Shown here: positions 1-11,058 of the stretch, in pieces
Layout of the letters: every line of letters begins with the position of its first letter
How positions within the stretch are numbered: the first letter of the stretch is position 1
NCBI GenBank assembly: GCA_963169675.1
Contig: CAUJFJ010000032.1
Coordinates: forward strand, 1-42,622
DNA: 42,622 nt
DNA from: Bacteroidota bacterium
GTDB taxonomy: Bacteria > Bacteroidota > Bacteroidia > AKYH767-A > OLB10
Direction of reading: 5' to 3'
Translations under genes and position numbers: made by a program
Notes under the pieces: model-generated
The model's input: only the letters and a program-made list of their open reading frames with translations
Databases searched by the model: none
Told to the model about the DNA's origin: nothing

Positions 1-2
1 TT

Positions 3-1607
3 GTTAAGCAGCAAACACCTGTGGCAGGATCAATTTCAGGAGCAACTTTTGTTTGTCAGCCATTTCCGGTACAACAAGTTTATTCTATTGCCCCTGTGCC
101 GAATGCAACCTCGTATGATTGGTCATTTAACACAGGAACAACCGGAGCTACATTTATTGGTTCCACAACAGGAACTTCAGTTACTGTAGAATTTAACACT
201 ACATCAAATTCAACTTACGTTCTGCGAGTTTCTGCTACGAATGCATGTGGGACATCACCACTTTCGAATATATTAATTCGTAAAACTATTTCTACACCTC
301 AAATTTCAGGTACGCCAACTGCCTGTGCAGGGTCAACACAAATTTACACAGTACCTTCAGCCATTTCCGGTGCGACTGGTTATACCTGGACAGCGCCTCC
401 GGGTTGTTTGATCAACGGTAGTTTATCGCCTGTAACAACATCAGGCACTTCTGTAGTTGTTCAATTTCATTCATTGTTTGTTTCAGGAAGCGTTTGCGTT
501 GTTGCTAATGATCCTTGTGGTGGTTCAACTTCGCAACGTTGTATGGATGTTTCAACAATTCCTGCAAGTCCTGTTGCTATACTTGGAGGAGCTGCTGCAT
601 GTCCAGGTGCTTCAGGAGTAGTATTTAGTGTTGCTCCTGTTACAAATGCCACATATTATAACTGGACGGTGCCATCGGGAATGACAATTACAAATGGAAT
701 AGGTACCAATCAGATCACTGTTGATTTAAACTCATCATATGTTCCCGGGAATGTTTGTGTGCAATCTGTTAATGGTTGCGGGTTCAGTGCTAACGAATGT
801 AAATTAATAACGATTAATCTTCCCGGCAGGCCAGCAGCAATTAGTGGTAACCTATATGGTGTATGCCGAAATCTGGAAAACTATACCGTAACTCCTGTTG
901 CAGGTGCTACCTCATACACATGGACTGTGCCTACAGGAGCGACTATACTTTCGGGTCAAGGAACAACTTCTGTTCAAATTGATTTTGATGGCGCAGTGCT
1001 TCCTGGCAATGTTTGTTGTGTTGCAAATAATGGATGTGGCTCCGGACCATCACGATGTGTGATAGTAAATGGTGTTCCTGAAAAACCAGAAGTAACATCA
1101 GGTGCATCAGTAGTCTGTGCAAATCAACAAGGCGAAATTTATTCTGTAACACCGGTGTACAATGCAGCGAGTTATAATTGGACAGTTCCTGCAGGAGCAA
1201 CAATAGTATCAGGTGCAGGTACTAGTAGCATTGTAGTGAATTTTGGCGCAAACGGCGGAAATGTTACAGTTAAATCACTTAATTTTTGTGGACAAAGTGG
1301 CACTTATGTTTATCCTGTTACTATGAATTGTAGAATCGCAGGTGAAAATGTTCAAAGTGCTTTTGAGGTTTATCCAAATCCAGTTGGTGATTTATTGAAT
1401 TACAAAGTTTCTGCATGGGATAATTCAAAAGGGTCCGTAATAATTTTGGATGTAAATGGTAAAATTATTTTGGAAGAACCTGTGCATGCAGACAGTGAAA
1501 TTTTAACCGGTTCAATCAATACTTCCGGTTATTCCAAAGGACTTTATCTTTTAAAAATAAGTTCTGAAAAAGGCACATTAATTCAGCAAAAGTTTATAGT
1601 GAGATAG
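3..1607 (+). CDS. Secreted modular protein with PKD/Ig-like Cys-containing repeats and T9SS type A C-terminal sorting domain (5' truncated by window edge)
   Basis: Frame is open to the left edge of the window (gtt aag cag caa aca cct...). Repeated modules 'C.......YSV.PV..A..Y.WTVP.GA.I..G.GT' end in 'FEVYPNPVGDLLNYKV...GLYLLKISSEKGTLIQQKFIVR', typical of T9SS tails. Confidence 0.85.
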   Translation, partial: VKQQTPVAGSISGATFVCQPFPVQQVYSIAPVPNATSYDWSFNTGTTGATFIGSTTGTSVTVEFNTTSNSTYVLRVSATNACGTSPLSNILIRKTISTPQISGTPTACAGSTQIYTVPSAISGATGYTWTAPPGCLINGSLSPVTTSGTSVVVQFHSLFVSGSVCVVANDPCGGSTSQRCMDVSTIPASPVAILGGAAACPGASGVVFSVAPVTNATYYNWTVPSGMTITNGIGTNQITVDLNSSYVPGNVCVQSVNGCGFSANECKLITINLPGRPAAISGNLYGVCRNLENYTVTPVAGATSYTWTVPTGATILSGQGTTSVQIDFDGAVLPGNVCCVANNGCGSGPSRCVIVNGVPEKPEVTSGASVVCANQQGEIYSVTPVYNAASYNWTVPAGATIVSGAGTSSIVVNFGANGGNVTVKSLNFCGQSGTYVYPVTMNCRIAGENVQSAFEVYPNPVGDLLNYKVSAWDNSKGSVIILDVNGKIILEEPVHADSEILTGSINTSGYSKGLYLLKISSEKGTLIQQKFIVR

Positions 1608-1626
1608 TCTATAAACACAGTCGTTT

Positions 1627-1662
1627 AAAACCTCTGAAATCATTGATTTCAGAGGTTTTTTT
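1627..1662 (+). terminator. Rho-independent terminator
   Basis: Perfect stem AAAACCTCTGAAATC-ATT-GATTTCAGAGGTTTT followed by a T run, 20 nt after the stop of the first CDS. Confidence 0.85.
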
Positions 1663-1890
1663 ATGTCTGTACGACTTCGGTTGTAAACTTAAATTTCTTG
1701 TAATCAGCTAATTAGCTTGTTGTTGATAGCTTTTTGGAGGGTATTTATGTATTTTTTTTTAATTTGTTCTTGAATTTCAGCCTGAATTAGAGTTGTTATA
1801 TTTTGATTAATAAATTGTTATCAGCTAACTGGATGGAATTTTAGCAATAATTTTGAAACCCTATCTTATCGAAAATAAAATCCCCTAATC

Positions 1891-4800
1891 ATGAAATCAA
1901 TTCAACAAATCACCAGAAAATGGATAATCAGGATGTCCTGTTTACTGATTGTTCTATGCCTGCTCACTCTTCAATCAAACGGTCAGATTGTTATTTCCGG
2001 GTATCATGCAAATCCCGGAGGTACTGATTCGCCGTATGAATATGTGCAGTTGAAAGCTACAACAGCTATAGACTTTAGTGTAACACCATATTCTGTAGTT
2101 TTTAATAATAATGGAACACCATCATCCAATGGATGGGCGGCCGGAGGAGCATTAACGTATAAGTTTAATCTGACTACTGGTTCAGTAGCTCAGGGAGATG
2201 TATTTTACGTGGGTGGTAGCGGCAAACTCATTAATGGGTCAGGATCAACAGACATTAGTTCTGAGGTCTGGATTCGCACTATTGCCACGGGTACAACTGC
2301 AGGTGATGGTTTTGGAAATTTAAACTCCACAGGCGTTTTAGGAAATGCAGGAACTACTGCAGATGGTATCGCAGTATTTTCAGGAACAACAGTAACTGCT
2401 TCTACGATTCCGGTTGATGCGATATTTTTTGGAAGTACTATTGGTGCTTCAATGGTTCCTGGATCCGGAGGTTATGTTATGCCAACGAATGACCGTTATG
2501 TAAATGGAAATGTAATGGGTGCAGGCAGCAATACCTTTTTATTTCCTGACAACAGTGCCAGTGGTGCATATACCAAACTTACAGGAACATACAATGTAAA
2601 TAGTTCAACATGGACTACGGCCAGAACTGGTGCAATTGTTTCGAATCCAACAACACTATCTCAAATTTCTTCCGGAATTACATTAGATGCAGGCTCGCCA
2701 ACTATATCAGTTAATACATCTGGTTTCAATGGATCTTTTGGAAGCATCACTATCGGAAATGTTTCTGATACTTCATCATTCACTGTTGAAGGTTCAACAC
2801 TAGTTGGTAATATTGTTATTACACCACCTGCAGGCGGTTTCGAAATTAGAACCGGAGTAAATGCGTTTTCAACCGGAGCTATTACTTTGGTCCCTGTTGC
2901 TCAAAGTGTTGCATTGACAACAATCGATGTGCGTTTTAATCCTTCAATTGCCGGACTTCAAAGTGGAGATATTACGGCAGCTTCAACTTCAGCAACTACT
3001 GTAAATATTCTTGTTAGTGGTACCGGAGTTGCAGTTGTACCTCCTGTCAAGTTAAGTGTTGTGTCTGTGAATGGTGGATCATCTCCCATAGTTGCAAATG
3101 CATTTGATGTAGTTGTAAATGCAGTTGATAACGCTGATGTTCCACAGAATGTTTTAAGTAATACTACTGTTCAATTGTCAGTGAATACCGGCAGCGGTTC
3201 TCTTTCTGGAGTCATTTCCGGAGTGATGACTGCAGGTACCAGCCAGGTTACAATTTCAGGAGCAACATATGCGCCCGCTGAAACCGGAGTTATTTTAAGT
3301 GCTGATGCCATTGCCGGAGATGTTCTTACTTCTGGCTTATCGTCATCATTTAATGTGCTTGATACAGCCTCTTTTATGTTTATGAATAATGCTCCGTCAA
3401 GTGGTCTTGTTGCAACTAACCTTTCAACATTTACCATTCAGGCACGTAGAGCTGATAATACAATTGACTTTAACTATGTAGGGAGCTTTACAATTTCTTT
3501 AGCTGCTGGTCCCGGAAATATATCTGGTACGCTTTCTAAGCCTGCGGTAAATGGTGTTGCATCATTCAGTGATATACAATTTGATCAACCAGGTGCGTAT
3601 ACTTTAAAGGTGTCTTCCGGATTCCTGCCTGATTTTTTCAGTAACACAATTGTTATTACGTTGAATCCTGTATTGACTGAATTGGTTGTGCCTTCCTTTA
3701 TGGGAGCAAAAACTTCTGCAAGCGGAAACAATACCAGAACACCAATAGCTGTTTGTGTACAAATCGACAACCTTCTCCCATTCACTACTTATGATGTTAA
3801 GTTAGGTTTAGGATTGACTTCTGATGCTGCAACTGTAATAGGAGCAGGTAATGTTTGGAATGGTACTGCATTCCTGGGTAGTGATGTTTTGGGTGCCTTT
3901 ACTACTGATGCTTCCGGAAGCAGTGGTCCATTTTGGGCGTATATTCAGCCAACCGGAAACGGTTCCCGCTTTGATGCAGGTCAGGTGCATAATATTCGAA
4001 TGAATTTTGTTCCAACAGGAAATACATTGAATACAACTCCTAAAGTGGTTGGATCAAAATCAATTACAGCTCTTGATATTTCAACTTCTGCCAGAACTGT
4101 CAGTTCAGCAGATGATGGAGCATTTTTTACCGGTACTTCTTATGATTGTACTTCAGGTAAATATCTCCTGGTTTATGACAATGTTTCAGGAACAGGTAAT
4201 CCACTTTATGTTTACCAGGTAGCTGCTACAACTTCAGTAAATTCAACACAATCAGATTTACCAAGCGCTATCAATAATTTTTACACGCAAACAGGCACAA
4301 ACCCCGGTGATTTTGGCGGAGTGATTCCTATTGGTGCAAATAATCCTAATGGTATTCGCAGAATTGAATTAAGAAATGCTGATAATACATTATATGGATT
4401 CCATTCTGATGCTGACGGTATTTGGCCTTCAGGAGCAAATACTACATCTGCTTTACGCAGAAGTGTTACTGCGCTTACATTATCAGATTCTCCTTTCTCC
4501 ACTGCGAGTGCATCTATTGCAGGTGATAATTCAATTTGTGCAGGTGGAAGTTCGAACCTTACATTAACATTTGCCGGAACCGGACCATGGACTTATGCTA
4601 TCAACGGTGATGCCCCTGTCATCACAAGTAATAATCCGGAAATTGTTTCGGTTTCTCCGGTAGTTACAACAGTTTACACAATCACTTCCTTTGCGGATGC
4701 AACTTGTACGGGCGCCATCACTGGAACAGCAACCATTACAGTTGATACAGCACCTCCTGCGAATTCTGTTACAGTAGCACCATTGCCAGGCTCAGGTTGT

Positions 4801-6327
4801 AATGGCGAAATTATTTTAGTGAATACAAATGCAGTTGCAAATGCAACTTCATATACATGGTCTGCACCTTCCGGAACATTGATTAATGGAATGCCCGGAC
4901 CTTTCAGCACTGCAACTAATTCGGCAACTATTACTCTTGGTAATGTGCTGGCAAATTCTTCTGGTTGGAATATTTGTGCCTTTGCTTCAAATGCATGTGG
5001 TGTAACAAATACTAATTGTAAATTTATACGTGGAGCATTAAGTACCCCTGCTCCAATTTCGGGAAGTAGTTTTGCATGCTCTAATACTTCTGCATCATAT
5101 TCCACTACAGCCGTGGCAGGTGCAAGTTCTTACTCCTGGTCCATTACCGGAGATGCCAGTGTTATCGGAACAACTACATCAGCTACAGTAAATTTCGGAC
5201 CTGCATTTACTTCCGGAACTTTATGTGTAAGAGGTGTATTGCCTTGTGGATATAATGGGCCGCAAAGATGCATGACCATTTCAAATGGAGTAGGAGCACT
5301 GGGTCTGATGTCAGGTTCGTTTAATGTATGCCCGGGTCAAACCAATGTAGTATACTCAGTAGCACCAGTTGCAAATGCAGCTTCTTATGCATGGACTGTG
5401 CCTGCGAATGTTTCTATCACTTCAGGTCAGGGTACAAATTCTGTAACTGTTTCAATAGGATCCGGATTTAATGTTGGAACAATTTGCGTTACCGCTACTT
5501 CAGTTTGTGGAATTGTTTCACCTGCACGTTGCAAATCAATTGTGAGTGATAAACCTTCAATGCCAGGCAATATTTCAGGTGCACTCACCGGTATTTGTAA
5601 TCAGGCAATTACTTATTCTGTAGCTGCTCAGGCTGGCGTAAGTTCTTATAACTGGTCTGTACCTTCCGGATCTTCGCTTACAAGCAGTAATGGCACCAAT
5701 TCGGCAGATGTGTTATTTACAAACTCATTCGCCAGCGGACAACTTTGTGTTACTGCACAGAATTCCTGCGGATCAAGTAGTGCAAGATGTGTTAATGTGA
5801 AAGGTGCTCCTTCAACACCTGGTATTATTAGTGGAAGTGCTTCGGTTTGTCCAAATGAACAAGGACTTATCTACAGTGTTACGAGCGTGTTTGGAGCTGC
5901 AAATTATCTTTGGAGTGTTCCAACAAGTGCATCTGTTGTTGCAGGGCAGGGTTCTTCAAATTTGATCGCGGATTGGGGTGCTAACTCAGGGAATGTAACT
6001 GTAAATTCAACTAATACTTGTGGAACATCCGGAACGAGAGTACTTGCTGTTACCGTTATTGGATGTAAATTGATTGGAGAGAATTACACTTCTGATTTTG
6101 AAATTTATCCAAATCCATCAAATGGAATTGTTCATGTAAACTCTTCAATGGAAGAGGATTTTACAATTGAGTTGTTTGAACTTTCCGGGCGATTGGTTTC
6201 AGTTCCTGTTTACTCAACTCACAGAATTCAAACCATTGATATTTCTTCAGTTTCATCAGGAATGTATTTTATTGTGATCACCAATTCATCAGGAATTTCC
6301 GAAAAGCATAAAATAGTTAAAAATTAA
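1891..6327 (+). CDS. Large secreted protein: N-terminal lamin-tail-like region, Ig/PKD-like modules, T9SS type A sorting domain
   Basis: Signal peptide MKSIQQITRKWIIRMSCLLIVLCLLTLQSNGQ; 'IVISGYHANPGGTDSPYEYVQLKATT' resembles lamin-tail domains; repeated Cys-containing SY.W(S/T)VP modules; C-terminus 'FEIYPNPSNGIVHV...SGMYFIVITNSSGISEKHKIVKN'. Confidence 0.85.
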   Translation: MKSIQQITRKWIIRMSCLLIVLCLLTLQSNGQIVISGYHANPGGTDSPYEYVQLKATTAIDFSVTPYSVVFNNNGTPSSNGWAAGGALTYKFNLTTGSVAQGDVFYVGGSGKLINGSGSTDISSEVWIRTIATGTTAGDGFGNLNSTGVLGNAGTTADGIAVFSGTTVTASTIPVDAIFFGSTIGASMVPGSGGYVMPTNDRYVNGNVMGAGSNTFLFPDNSASGAYTKLTGTYNVNSSTWTTARTGAIVSNPTTLSQISSGITLDAGSPTISVNTSGFNGSFGSITIGNVSDTSSFTVEGSTLVGNIVITPPAGGFEIRTGVNAFSTGAITLVPVAQSVALTTIDVRFNPSIAGLQSGDITAASTSATTVNILVSGTGVAVVPPVKLSVVSVNGGSSPIVANAFDVVVNAVDNADVPQNVLSNTTVQLSVNTGSGSLSGVISGVMTAGTSQVTISGATYAPAETGVILSADAIAGDVLTSGLSSSFNVLDTASFMFMNNAPSSGLVATNLSTFTIQARRADNTIDFNYVGSFTISLAAGPGNISGTLSKPAVNGVASFSDIQFDQPGAYTLKVSSGFLPDFFSNTIVITLNPVLTELVVPSFMGAKTSASGNNTRTPIAVCVQIDNLLPFTTYDVKLGLGLTSDAATVIGAGNVWNGTAFLGSDVLGAFTTDASGSSGPFWAYIQPTGNGSRFDAGQVHNIRMNFVPTGNTLNTTPKVVGSKSITALDISTSARTVSSADDGAFFTGTSYDCTSGKYLLVYDNVSGTGNPLYVYQVAATTSVNSTQSDLPSAINNFYTQTGTNPGDFGGVIPIGANNPNGIRRIELRNADNTLYGFHSDADGIWPSGANTTSALRRSVTALTLSDSPFSTASASIAGDNSICAGGSSNLTLTFAGTGPWTYAINGDAPVITSNNPEIVSVSPVVTTVYTITSFADATCTGAITGTATITVDTAPPANSVTVAPLPGSGCNGEIILVNTNAVANATSYTWSAPSGTLINGMPGPFSTATNSATITLGNVLANSSGWNICAFASNACGVTNTNCKFIRGALSTPAPISGSSFACSNTSASYSTTAVAGASSYSWSITGDASVIGTTTSATVNFGPAFTSGTLCVRGVLPCGYNGPQRCMTISNGVGALGLMSGSFNVCPGQTNVVYSVAPVANAASYAWTVPANVSITSGQGTNSVTVSIGSGFNVGTICVTATSVCGIVSPARCKSIVSDKPSMPGNISGALTGICNQAITYSVAAQAGVSSYNWSVPSGSSLTSSNGTNSADVLFTNSFASGQLCVTAQNSCGSSSARCVNVKGAPSTPGIISGSASVCPNEQGLIYSVTSVFGAANYLWSVPTSASVVAGQGSSNLIADWGANSGNVTVNSTNTCGTSGTRVLAVTVIGCKLIGENYTSDFEIYPNPSNGIVHVNSSMEEDFTIELFELSGRLVSVPVYSTHRIQTIDISSVSSGMYFIVITNSSGISEKHKIVKN

Positions 6328-6345
6328 CCGATTAATAACTTCGGT

Positions 6346-6381
6346 AAAAAGGGCTCCTCTTATTTAAGAGGAGCCCTTTTT
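6346..6381. terminator. Rho-independent terminator (symmetrical A/T flanks)
   Basis: Inverted repeat AAAAAGGGCTCCTCTTA-TT-TAAGAGGAGCCCTTTTT after the 1891-6327 CDS. Confidence 0.85.
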
Positions 6382-6580
6382 GTTTGATTTCCAGTATTTT
6401 ATAAGTTGTGAGAGTCTGGCTACGATTCCAGACAAATATAGTTTCGCTTTTATATTTTTTTTTCTTTGTCTTACTGTTAAGGAAACCTTTTCCATGAGTC
6501 CCCGTTGAATTGCTCTGAAAATCAGCATTCATTGATCTGCCCCTGATCAAATTCTGGAACTTCAAACTTAAATAAAGATC

Positions 6581-9500
6581 ATGGAAATTGTAAACAGAAA
6601 ACTAGTAAAATGGGTTTTCATTGTTTTGGTGGCAGCTACGGTAATCCTCAAAATTGATGATGCCTTTTCTCAAGAATCAATTAAAAAAGGTTATCCTCCG
6701 GATGCTGCAAATCGTAGCCCTCAACCGGTACCGGAATTTTCACTGTTATCACCGGCAACAAAAGGTAATAGCACCGAACGAGTTCTTGCAGCAGCCATAC
6801 CTGAGAATTTCAAATCTCACCCGGAATATGGGAAGGTTAAACTTGAAAATTCACCTCAATCGGTTGAATTGATTCAATCAAGGACTGCAAACAGCAGGAC
6901 ATTTTTAAATCCTGATGGTTCATACACTACCACTCAATCGAATGGTGTAATGCATTATAAAGATAATGCAGGGAATTGGATGAGTGTTTCTGCAGTACCT
7001 GGAGAAAATTCCAGAATGGCAGGAGAGTTCGGATTGTTTGAAACTGATAAGCCGATTTCGGTAAACAGAAATACTGGTGCAGGTACAGTTGTGCTTGACG
7101 AAAATAATGCAATAGAAATTTCTAAAGATGCTGCTGTAAACATTTTAAGTGCAAGTGGACAGGTTATTTCATCTGTGTCAAGAGCAAGAAGTGTGAATTC
7201 TGAGGTTTCCGGTAACGAAATTAATTTTAGAAACTTTTGGAATAATATTGATAGGGTTCAGATTATTGAGGCCGACAAATTGAAGACTAATTATGTTTTA
7301 ACAACTGTTCCTTCTGAATTGCCTGCTGATGGTTATTTATCCTTTACTGAAAAAGTTACAGTACCAGCTGGTTGGAATATCAGACGTGGTTCTGTCGGCA
7401 AAGAAATTTCAGGAAATTGGTTTGGCTCCTTCGAAATTGTTAATAGCAGAGGAAAAGTTGTCGGGACTTTTGATAAGTTGTTTTATTTCGATAATGAAGA
7501 AAATTCTGAAATTGAAGGAGGTTACAAGATTTCATCAGAAGGAAACGTATTTCACATAAGTGCTCTTGTTCCTGCAGTATGGCTGTCTGACCCCAAAAGA
7601 GTTTTTCCGGTAACTATTGATCCAACACTTTCCAACACTTATTCTTCAGGTGCAATTGGATCTACTTACAACGCTTTTTGTACTGTTAGTATGAATGCAG
7701 TAATTCCTGGAAATTCTACGGTTTCAAGTACAACTATCGCCTCAACGTATGTTGCCAGTGGCACAACTAAAAAGCGAAATGCACGCATTATATACACCGG
7801 TCCGGGAGGATCTACCAGTGAGTTTTACTGCAATGAAACAACTAATGGATCATGTGCATTAACTACTACCAGCACTACAATTGCAAATGGCTTCACTGCA
7901 ACTGGTATCATTCCGTTTTCAATTGGAGTGAAACGTAATAATAATAGTGGTGCAGCATGTAACAGCACATATCTATCGGTAACTAATAATACATGGGTTA
8001 TTACTTTAACTTATACAACATGTGCTACACCTACCGCTGGCGGAACACTTTCAGGTCCAACAACAGCTTCATGTGGTGATGCTAATTCTTATACATGTTC
8101 AGGAGGTTCAGGATCCTATTTATGGGAGTATTCTTCAAATGGTGGAACAACATATACTACTGTGACAGGTGCTGCCACGAATTCCACAACTATTTCTTTT
8201 AATACTACGGGCACTTATTTGGTACGGGTACAAAGAGAAGCAACAGGATGTTCGGCAAGTACTTCAAATGTTGTTACAACTGTGGTTTCTGCACCTACAA
8301 CAGGAATATCTACTGCAACGGCAGTTGTGATTCCTTCATTACCTTATTCAGGACTACATAATACTTATTGCTACCCCACAACATTTAGCGGTTCAGGTAA
8401 TCAAGCCACTGCTGCAAAATTCTTTAAATTTACTACGGGAAGTTGTGCCAATAAGGTGACAATAAATACTTGTGATGTAACTTCAATTTTCGATACCTAT
8501 ATTTTCTTGCTAAATTCCGCAGGTACTGTTATTGCAGCAAATGATGATTATACAGGATGTGCATACCTGGTTAGTGGAAATGCTTATTTATCACGCATTC
8601 TTGATTTTACGGTAACACCTTCAACAGATTATTTTCTGGTTGTTCAAGCATATCGCTATGCTAGTCCTGCGTCCGGCACTTTTGGGCTAAATATTAGTGA
8701 GAGTGGAGGCAGTACTGTTGTTCCTTCAGTGTCTATTTCTGGAGGTGCTTCAATTTGTTCAGGAGCACAACTGACGTTGACAGCTACACCGGTTAACGGA
8801 GGAACTTCACCAACATATGCATGGACGGTAAATGGGAACCCCGCTGGAAATGGCACTGCTACTTTTACCTCTTCTTCGCTTGCTAATGGAGATCAAATAG
8901 CTGTAACAATGACATCCAATCAGGCATGTGCTTCTCCGGCAACCGCAACATCCTCAACTTATACAGCAGTAGTTGGTGTTGGACCAACTATTTCAACCAG
9001 CTCAAATTCACCTTTATGTCATGGCGCTGATTTAATGTTAAATGTTAATGTCAATGAAAGTGTCACCGGTTATTCATGGACCGGTCCTGGTTCATTTTCA
9101 TCAACCGATCAGAATCCTGTGATTTCCTCTGGCACTACTTCAAATGAAGGCACCTACGCTGTTGTTGTCACAGGATTGAGTGGTTGTACTTCTTCGTCAA
9201 GTGTGAGTGTTGATTTTTCAACAGAATTAAATGCATCAGTACAATCATTTCAAAATCCAACATGTACTGGATTGTCAAATGGTAGTATTCAAATTGCTTT
9301 AACAGGTGGAACTGCACCCATTACTTATATGTGGTCTGATGGACAAAGTACAGGTATTGCATCGAATCTTGCATCCGGCCCTTATGCCGTTACTATTTTT
9401 GATGCAAATGGATGTACTGCTTATGTTGAACAGGAATTAAACGCTCCTGACCCCATTTCACCCGCTGTTGCAGGTGATGACAGAGAGGTGTGTAACCTGC

Positions 9501-11038
9501 TTTCCTTACAAATGCAGGCAACTACACCTTTATCAGGAACAGGAACTTGGATCATTGTATCAGGTAGTGGAAATATTGCTGATATTCATAGTGCCACAAC
9601 TATTATTAGTAACCTTGGAACCACACAAAATAACATATTCAAATGGACAGTTAGTAATGGTTGTGATAGTTTGTCTGATGAAGTATCTATCAGAGTTTAT
9701 ACAGCACCACCACCAAATCAGCCTACAGTTACTGGACCATTAATCGGTTGTGAAGGAGATACCTTAAGTTTTCAGACCAATTGTGCTGCTCCAACACTTG
9801 TTTGGGAAGCAAGACCTAATGGAACCATTGTAGAAGGACAGGGAACACAAAATGTAAAAATAATTTTCGGACAAACTAATGCCACAGGTTATCATGCATG
9901 CGTTACAGGTTCTAATGTTTGTGGTACAAATGTTGTTAAATGTTTGGCTGTTCGTACCAACACCAGTGTTCCGAAATTACTTGTTGCACCGGCTGATGTA
10001 TGTGAAGGTACTACAGTGGAATTTAAATCAAATTCCATTTCTGGAGCAGTTAACTATAAATGGACTGCAACTGGTGGTGTTACTTTTAACGGACAGCCTT
10101 CGCCATTTACAACAACCGATACATCAGTTGCTGTATATTTTCCTGCAGGATTTACCAGCACGAAGGTTGGTGTTGCATCAACAGCAGGATGTGCATATAG
10201 TAATGTACGCGAAGTTACTGTATCCGCAACTCCCGCAATACCCTATACAATTACAGGGTTGAGAGGTAATTTATGTAACTCAGAACAACTATATTTTATA
10301 CGTACCCGAGCAAATCAGACCTATGAGTGGAGTGTGCCAACCGGTGCTTCTATTACATGGACTTCAGCGGGAACAGATTCAATCAGGGTTCAATTTGGTA
10401 GTTCAGTTACCGGAAATATAACTGTCAAGGCAATTAACATTTGCGGAATACGTGGACCTGAAAGGAAATTAGCTGTTACATCAAATCCTTCTATTCCCGG
10501 AGTGGTTTCAGGTTTGCCTGAAGCGTGTCCTTTAAATTCAGGATATCAATATTCGGTAGCACCGGTTTCGGGAGCAACTGCTTACAGATGGACCTTGCCA
10601 TCAGGGTCTGTGATTAATTCAGGCGATGGCACACCAAATATTGATGTGACTTTTGGTCCAACGGTTGGAAGAATATCTGTTGCAACAATTGGAAGTTGTG
10701 GTGTCTCTGGAAACCGCTATTTCAATATTGCTTCCATTTGCAGAACAGCTGGATCTCCTGAACCTGAAGTTACTTCTTCTAAAAGCGATTTCAACTTGCA
10801 GGCATTTCCCGACTCAGAATCTAAAATTCTTACTATAACGTTCAACTCTGACAAAGCAGGCAGCTATAATTTTAAGTTGTTAAATCAGGCTGGAACCGAA
10901 ATGTCATCAGGTGAAATTAATGCGGTTAAAGGTAGCAACATGGAGCAAATTGATATGTCTGCATTACCCAATGCTATATATCGGTTGGTGGTTGAAAGCC
11001 CCGAAAAATCACAACAGTTAACAGTGCGTTTCTTTTAA
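6581..11038 (+). CDS. Large secreted multidomain protein (pre-peptidase-C-terminal-like domain, SprB-like repeat, PKD/Ig-like modules, T9SS-like tail)
   Basis: Signal peptide; 'VFPVTIDPT' motif; PPC-like 'FFKFTTGSCANKVTINTCDVTSIFDTYIFLLNSAGTVIAANDD'; SprB-like 'PTCTGLSNGSIQIALTGGTAPITYMWSDGQSTGIASNLASGPYAVTIFDANGC'; C-terminal beta domain ending 'YRLVVESPEKSQQLTVRFF'. Confidence 0.82.
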   Translation: MEIVNRKLVKWVFIVLVAATVILKIDDAFSQESIKKGYPPDAANRSPQPVPEFSLLSPATKGNSTERVLAAAIPENFKSHPEYGKVKLENSPQSVELIQSRTANSRTFLNPDGSYTTTQSNGVMHYKDNAGNWMSVSAVPGENSRMAGEFGLFETDKPISVNRNTGAGTVVLDENNAIEISKDAAVNILSASGQVISSVSRARSVNSEVSGNEINFRNFWNNIDRVQIIEADKLKTNYVLTTVPSELPADGYLSFTEKVTVPAGWNIRRGSVGKEISGNWFGSFEIVNSRGKVVGTFDKLFYFDNEENSEIEGGYKISSEGNVFHISALVPAVWLSDPKRVFPVTIDPTLSNTYSSGAIGSTYNAFCTVSMNAVIPGNSTVSSTTIASTYVASGTTKKRNARIIYTGPGGSTSEFYCNETTNGSCALTTTSTTIANGFTATGIIPFSIGVKRNNNSGAACNSTYLSVTNNTWVITLTYTTCATPTAGGTLSGPTTASCGDANSYTCSGGSGSYLWEYSSNGGTTYTTVTGAATNSTTISFNTTGTYLVRVQREATGCSASTSNVVTTVVSAPTTGISTATAVVIPSLPYSGLHNTYCYPTTFSGSGNQATAAKFFKFTTGSCANKVTINTCDVTSIFDTYIFLLNSAGTVIAANDDYTGCAYLVSGNAYLSRILDFTVTPSTDYFLVVQAYRYASPASGTFGLNISESGGSTVVPSVSISGGASICSGAQLTLTATPVNGGTSPTYAWTVNGNPAGNGTATFTSSSLANGDQIAVTMTSNQACASPATATSSTYTAVVGVGPTISTSSNSPLCHGADLMLNVNVNESVTGYSWTGPGSFSSTDQNPVISSGTTSNEGTYAVVVTGLSGCTSSSSVSVDFSTELNASVQSFQNPTCTGLSNGSIQIALTGGTAPITYMWSDGQSTGIASNLASGPYAVTIFDANGCTAYVEQELNAPDPISPAVAGDDREVCNLLSLQMQATTPLSGTGTWIIVSGSGNIADIHSATTIISNLGTTQNNIFKWTVSNGCDSLSDEVSIRVYTAPPPNQPTVTGPLIGCEGDTLSFQTNCAAPTLVWEARPNGTIVEGQGTQNVKIIFGQTNATGYHACVTGSNVCGTNVVKCLAVRTNTSVPKLLVAPADVCEGTTVEFKSNSISGAVNYKWTATGGVTFNGQPSPFTTTDTSVAVYFPAGFTSTKVGVASTAGCAYSNVREVTVSATPAIPYTITGLRGNLCNSEQLYFIRTRANQTYEWSVPTGASITWTSAGTDSIRVQFGSSVTGNITVKAINICGIRGPERKLAVTSNPSIPGVVSGLPEACPLNSGYQYSVAPVSGATAYRWTLPSGSVINSGDGTPNIDVTFGPTVGRISVATIGSCGVSGNRYFNIASICRTAGSPEPEVTSSKSDFNLQAFPDSESKILTITFNSDKAGSYNFKLLNQAGTEMSSGEINAVKGSNMEQIDMSALPNAIYRLVVESPEKSQQLTVRFF

Positions 11039-11058
11039 TTAAAAGATAAAGAATTATC

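Noticed and set aside
4674-5105. 143-aa minus-strand ORF inside the large T9SS protein gene
   Set aside because: Complementary frame of a repetitive secreted-protein gene; no motif, and the sense frame is strongly supported by modules and T9SS tail.
9879-10262. 127-aa + strand ORF in an alternate frame of the 6581-11038 gene
   Set aside because: Out-of-frame product rich in Leu/Gln/His from the repetitive sequence; no independent evidence of translation.
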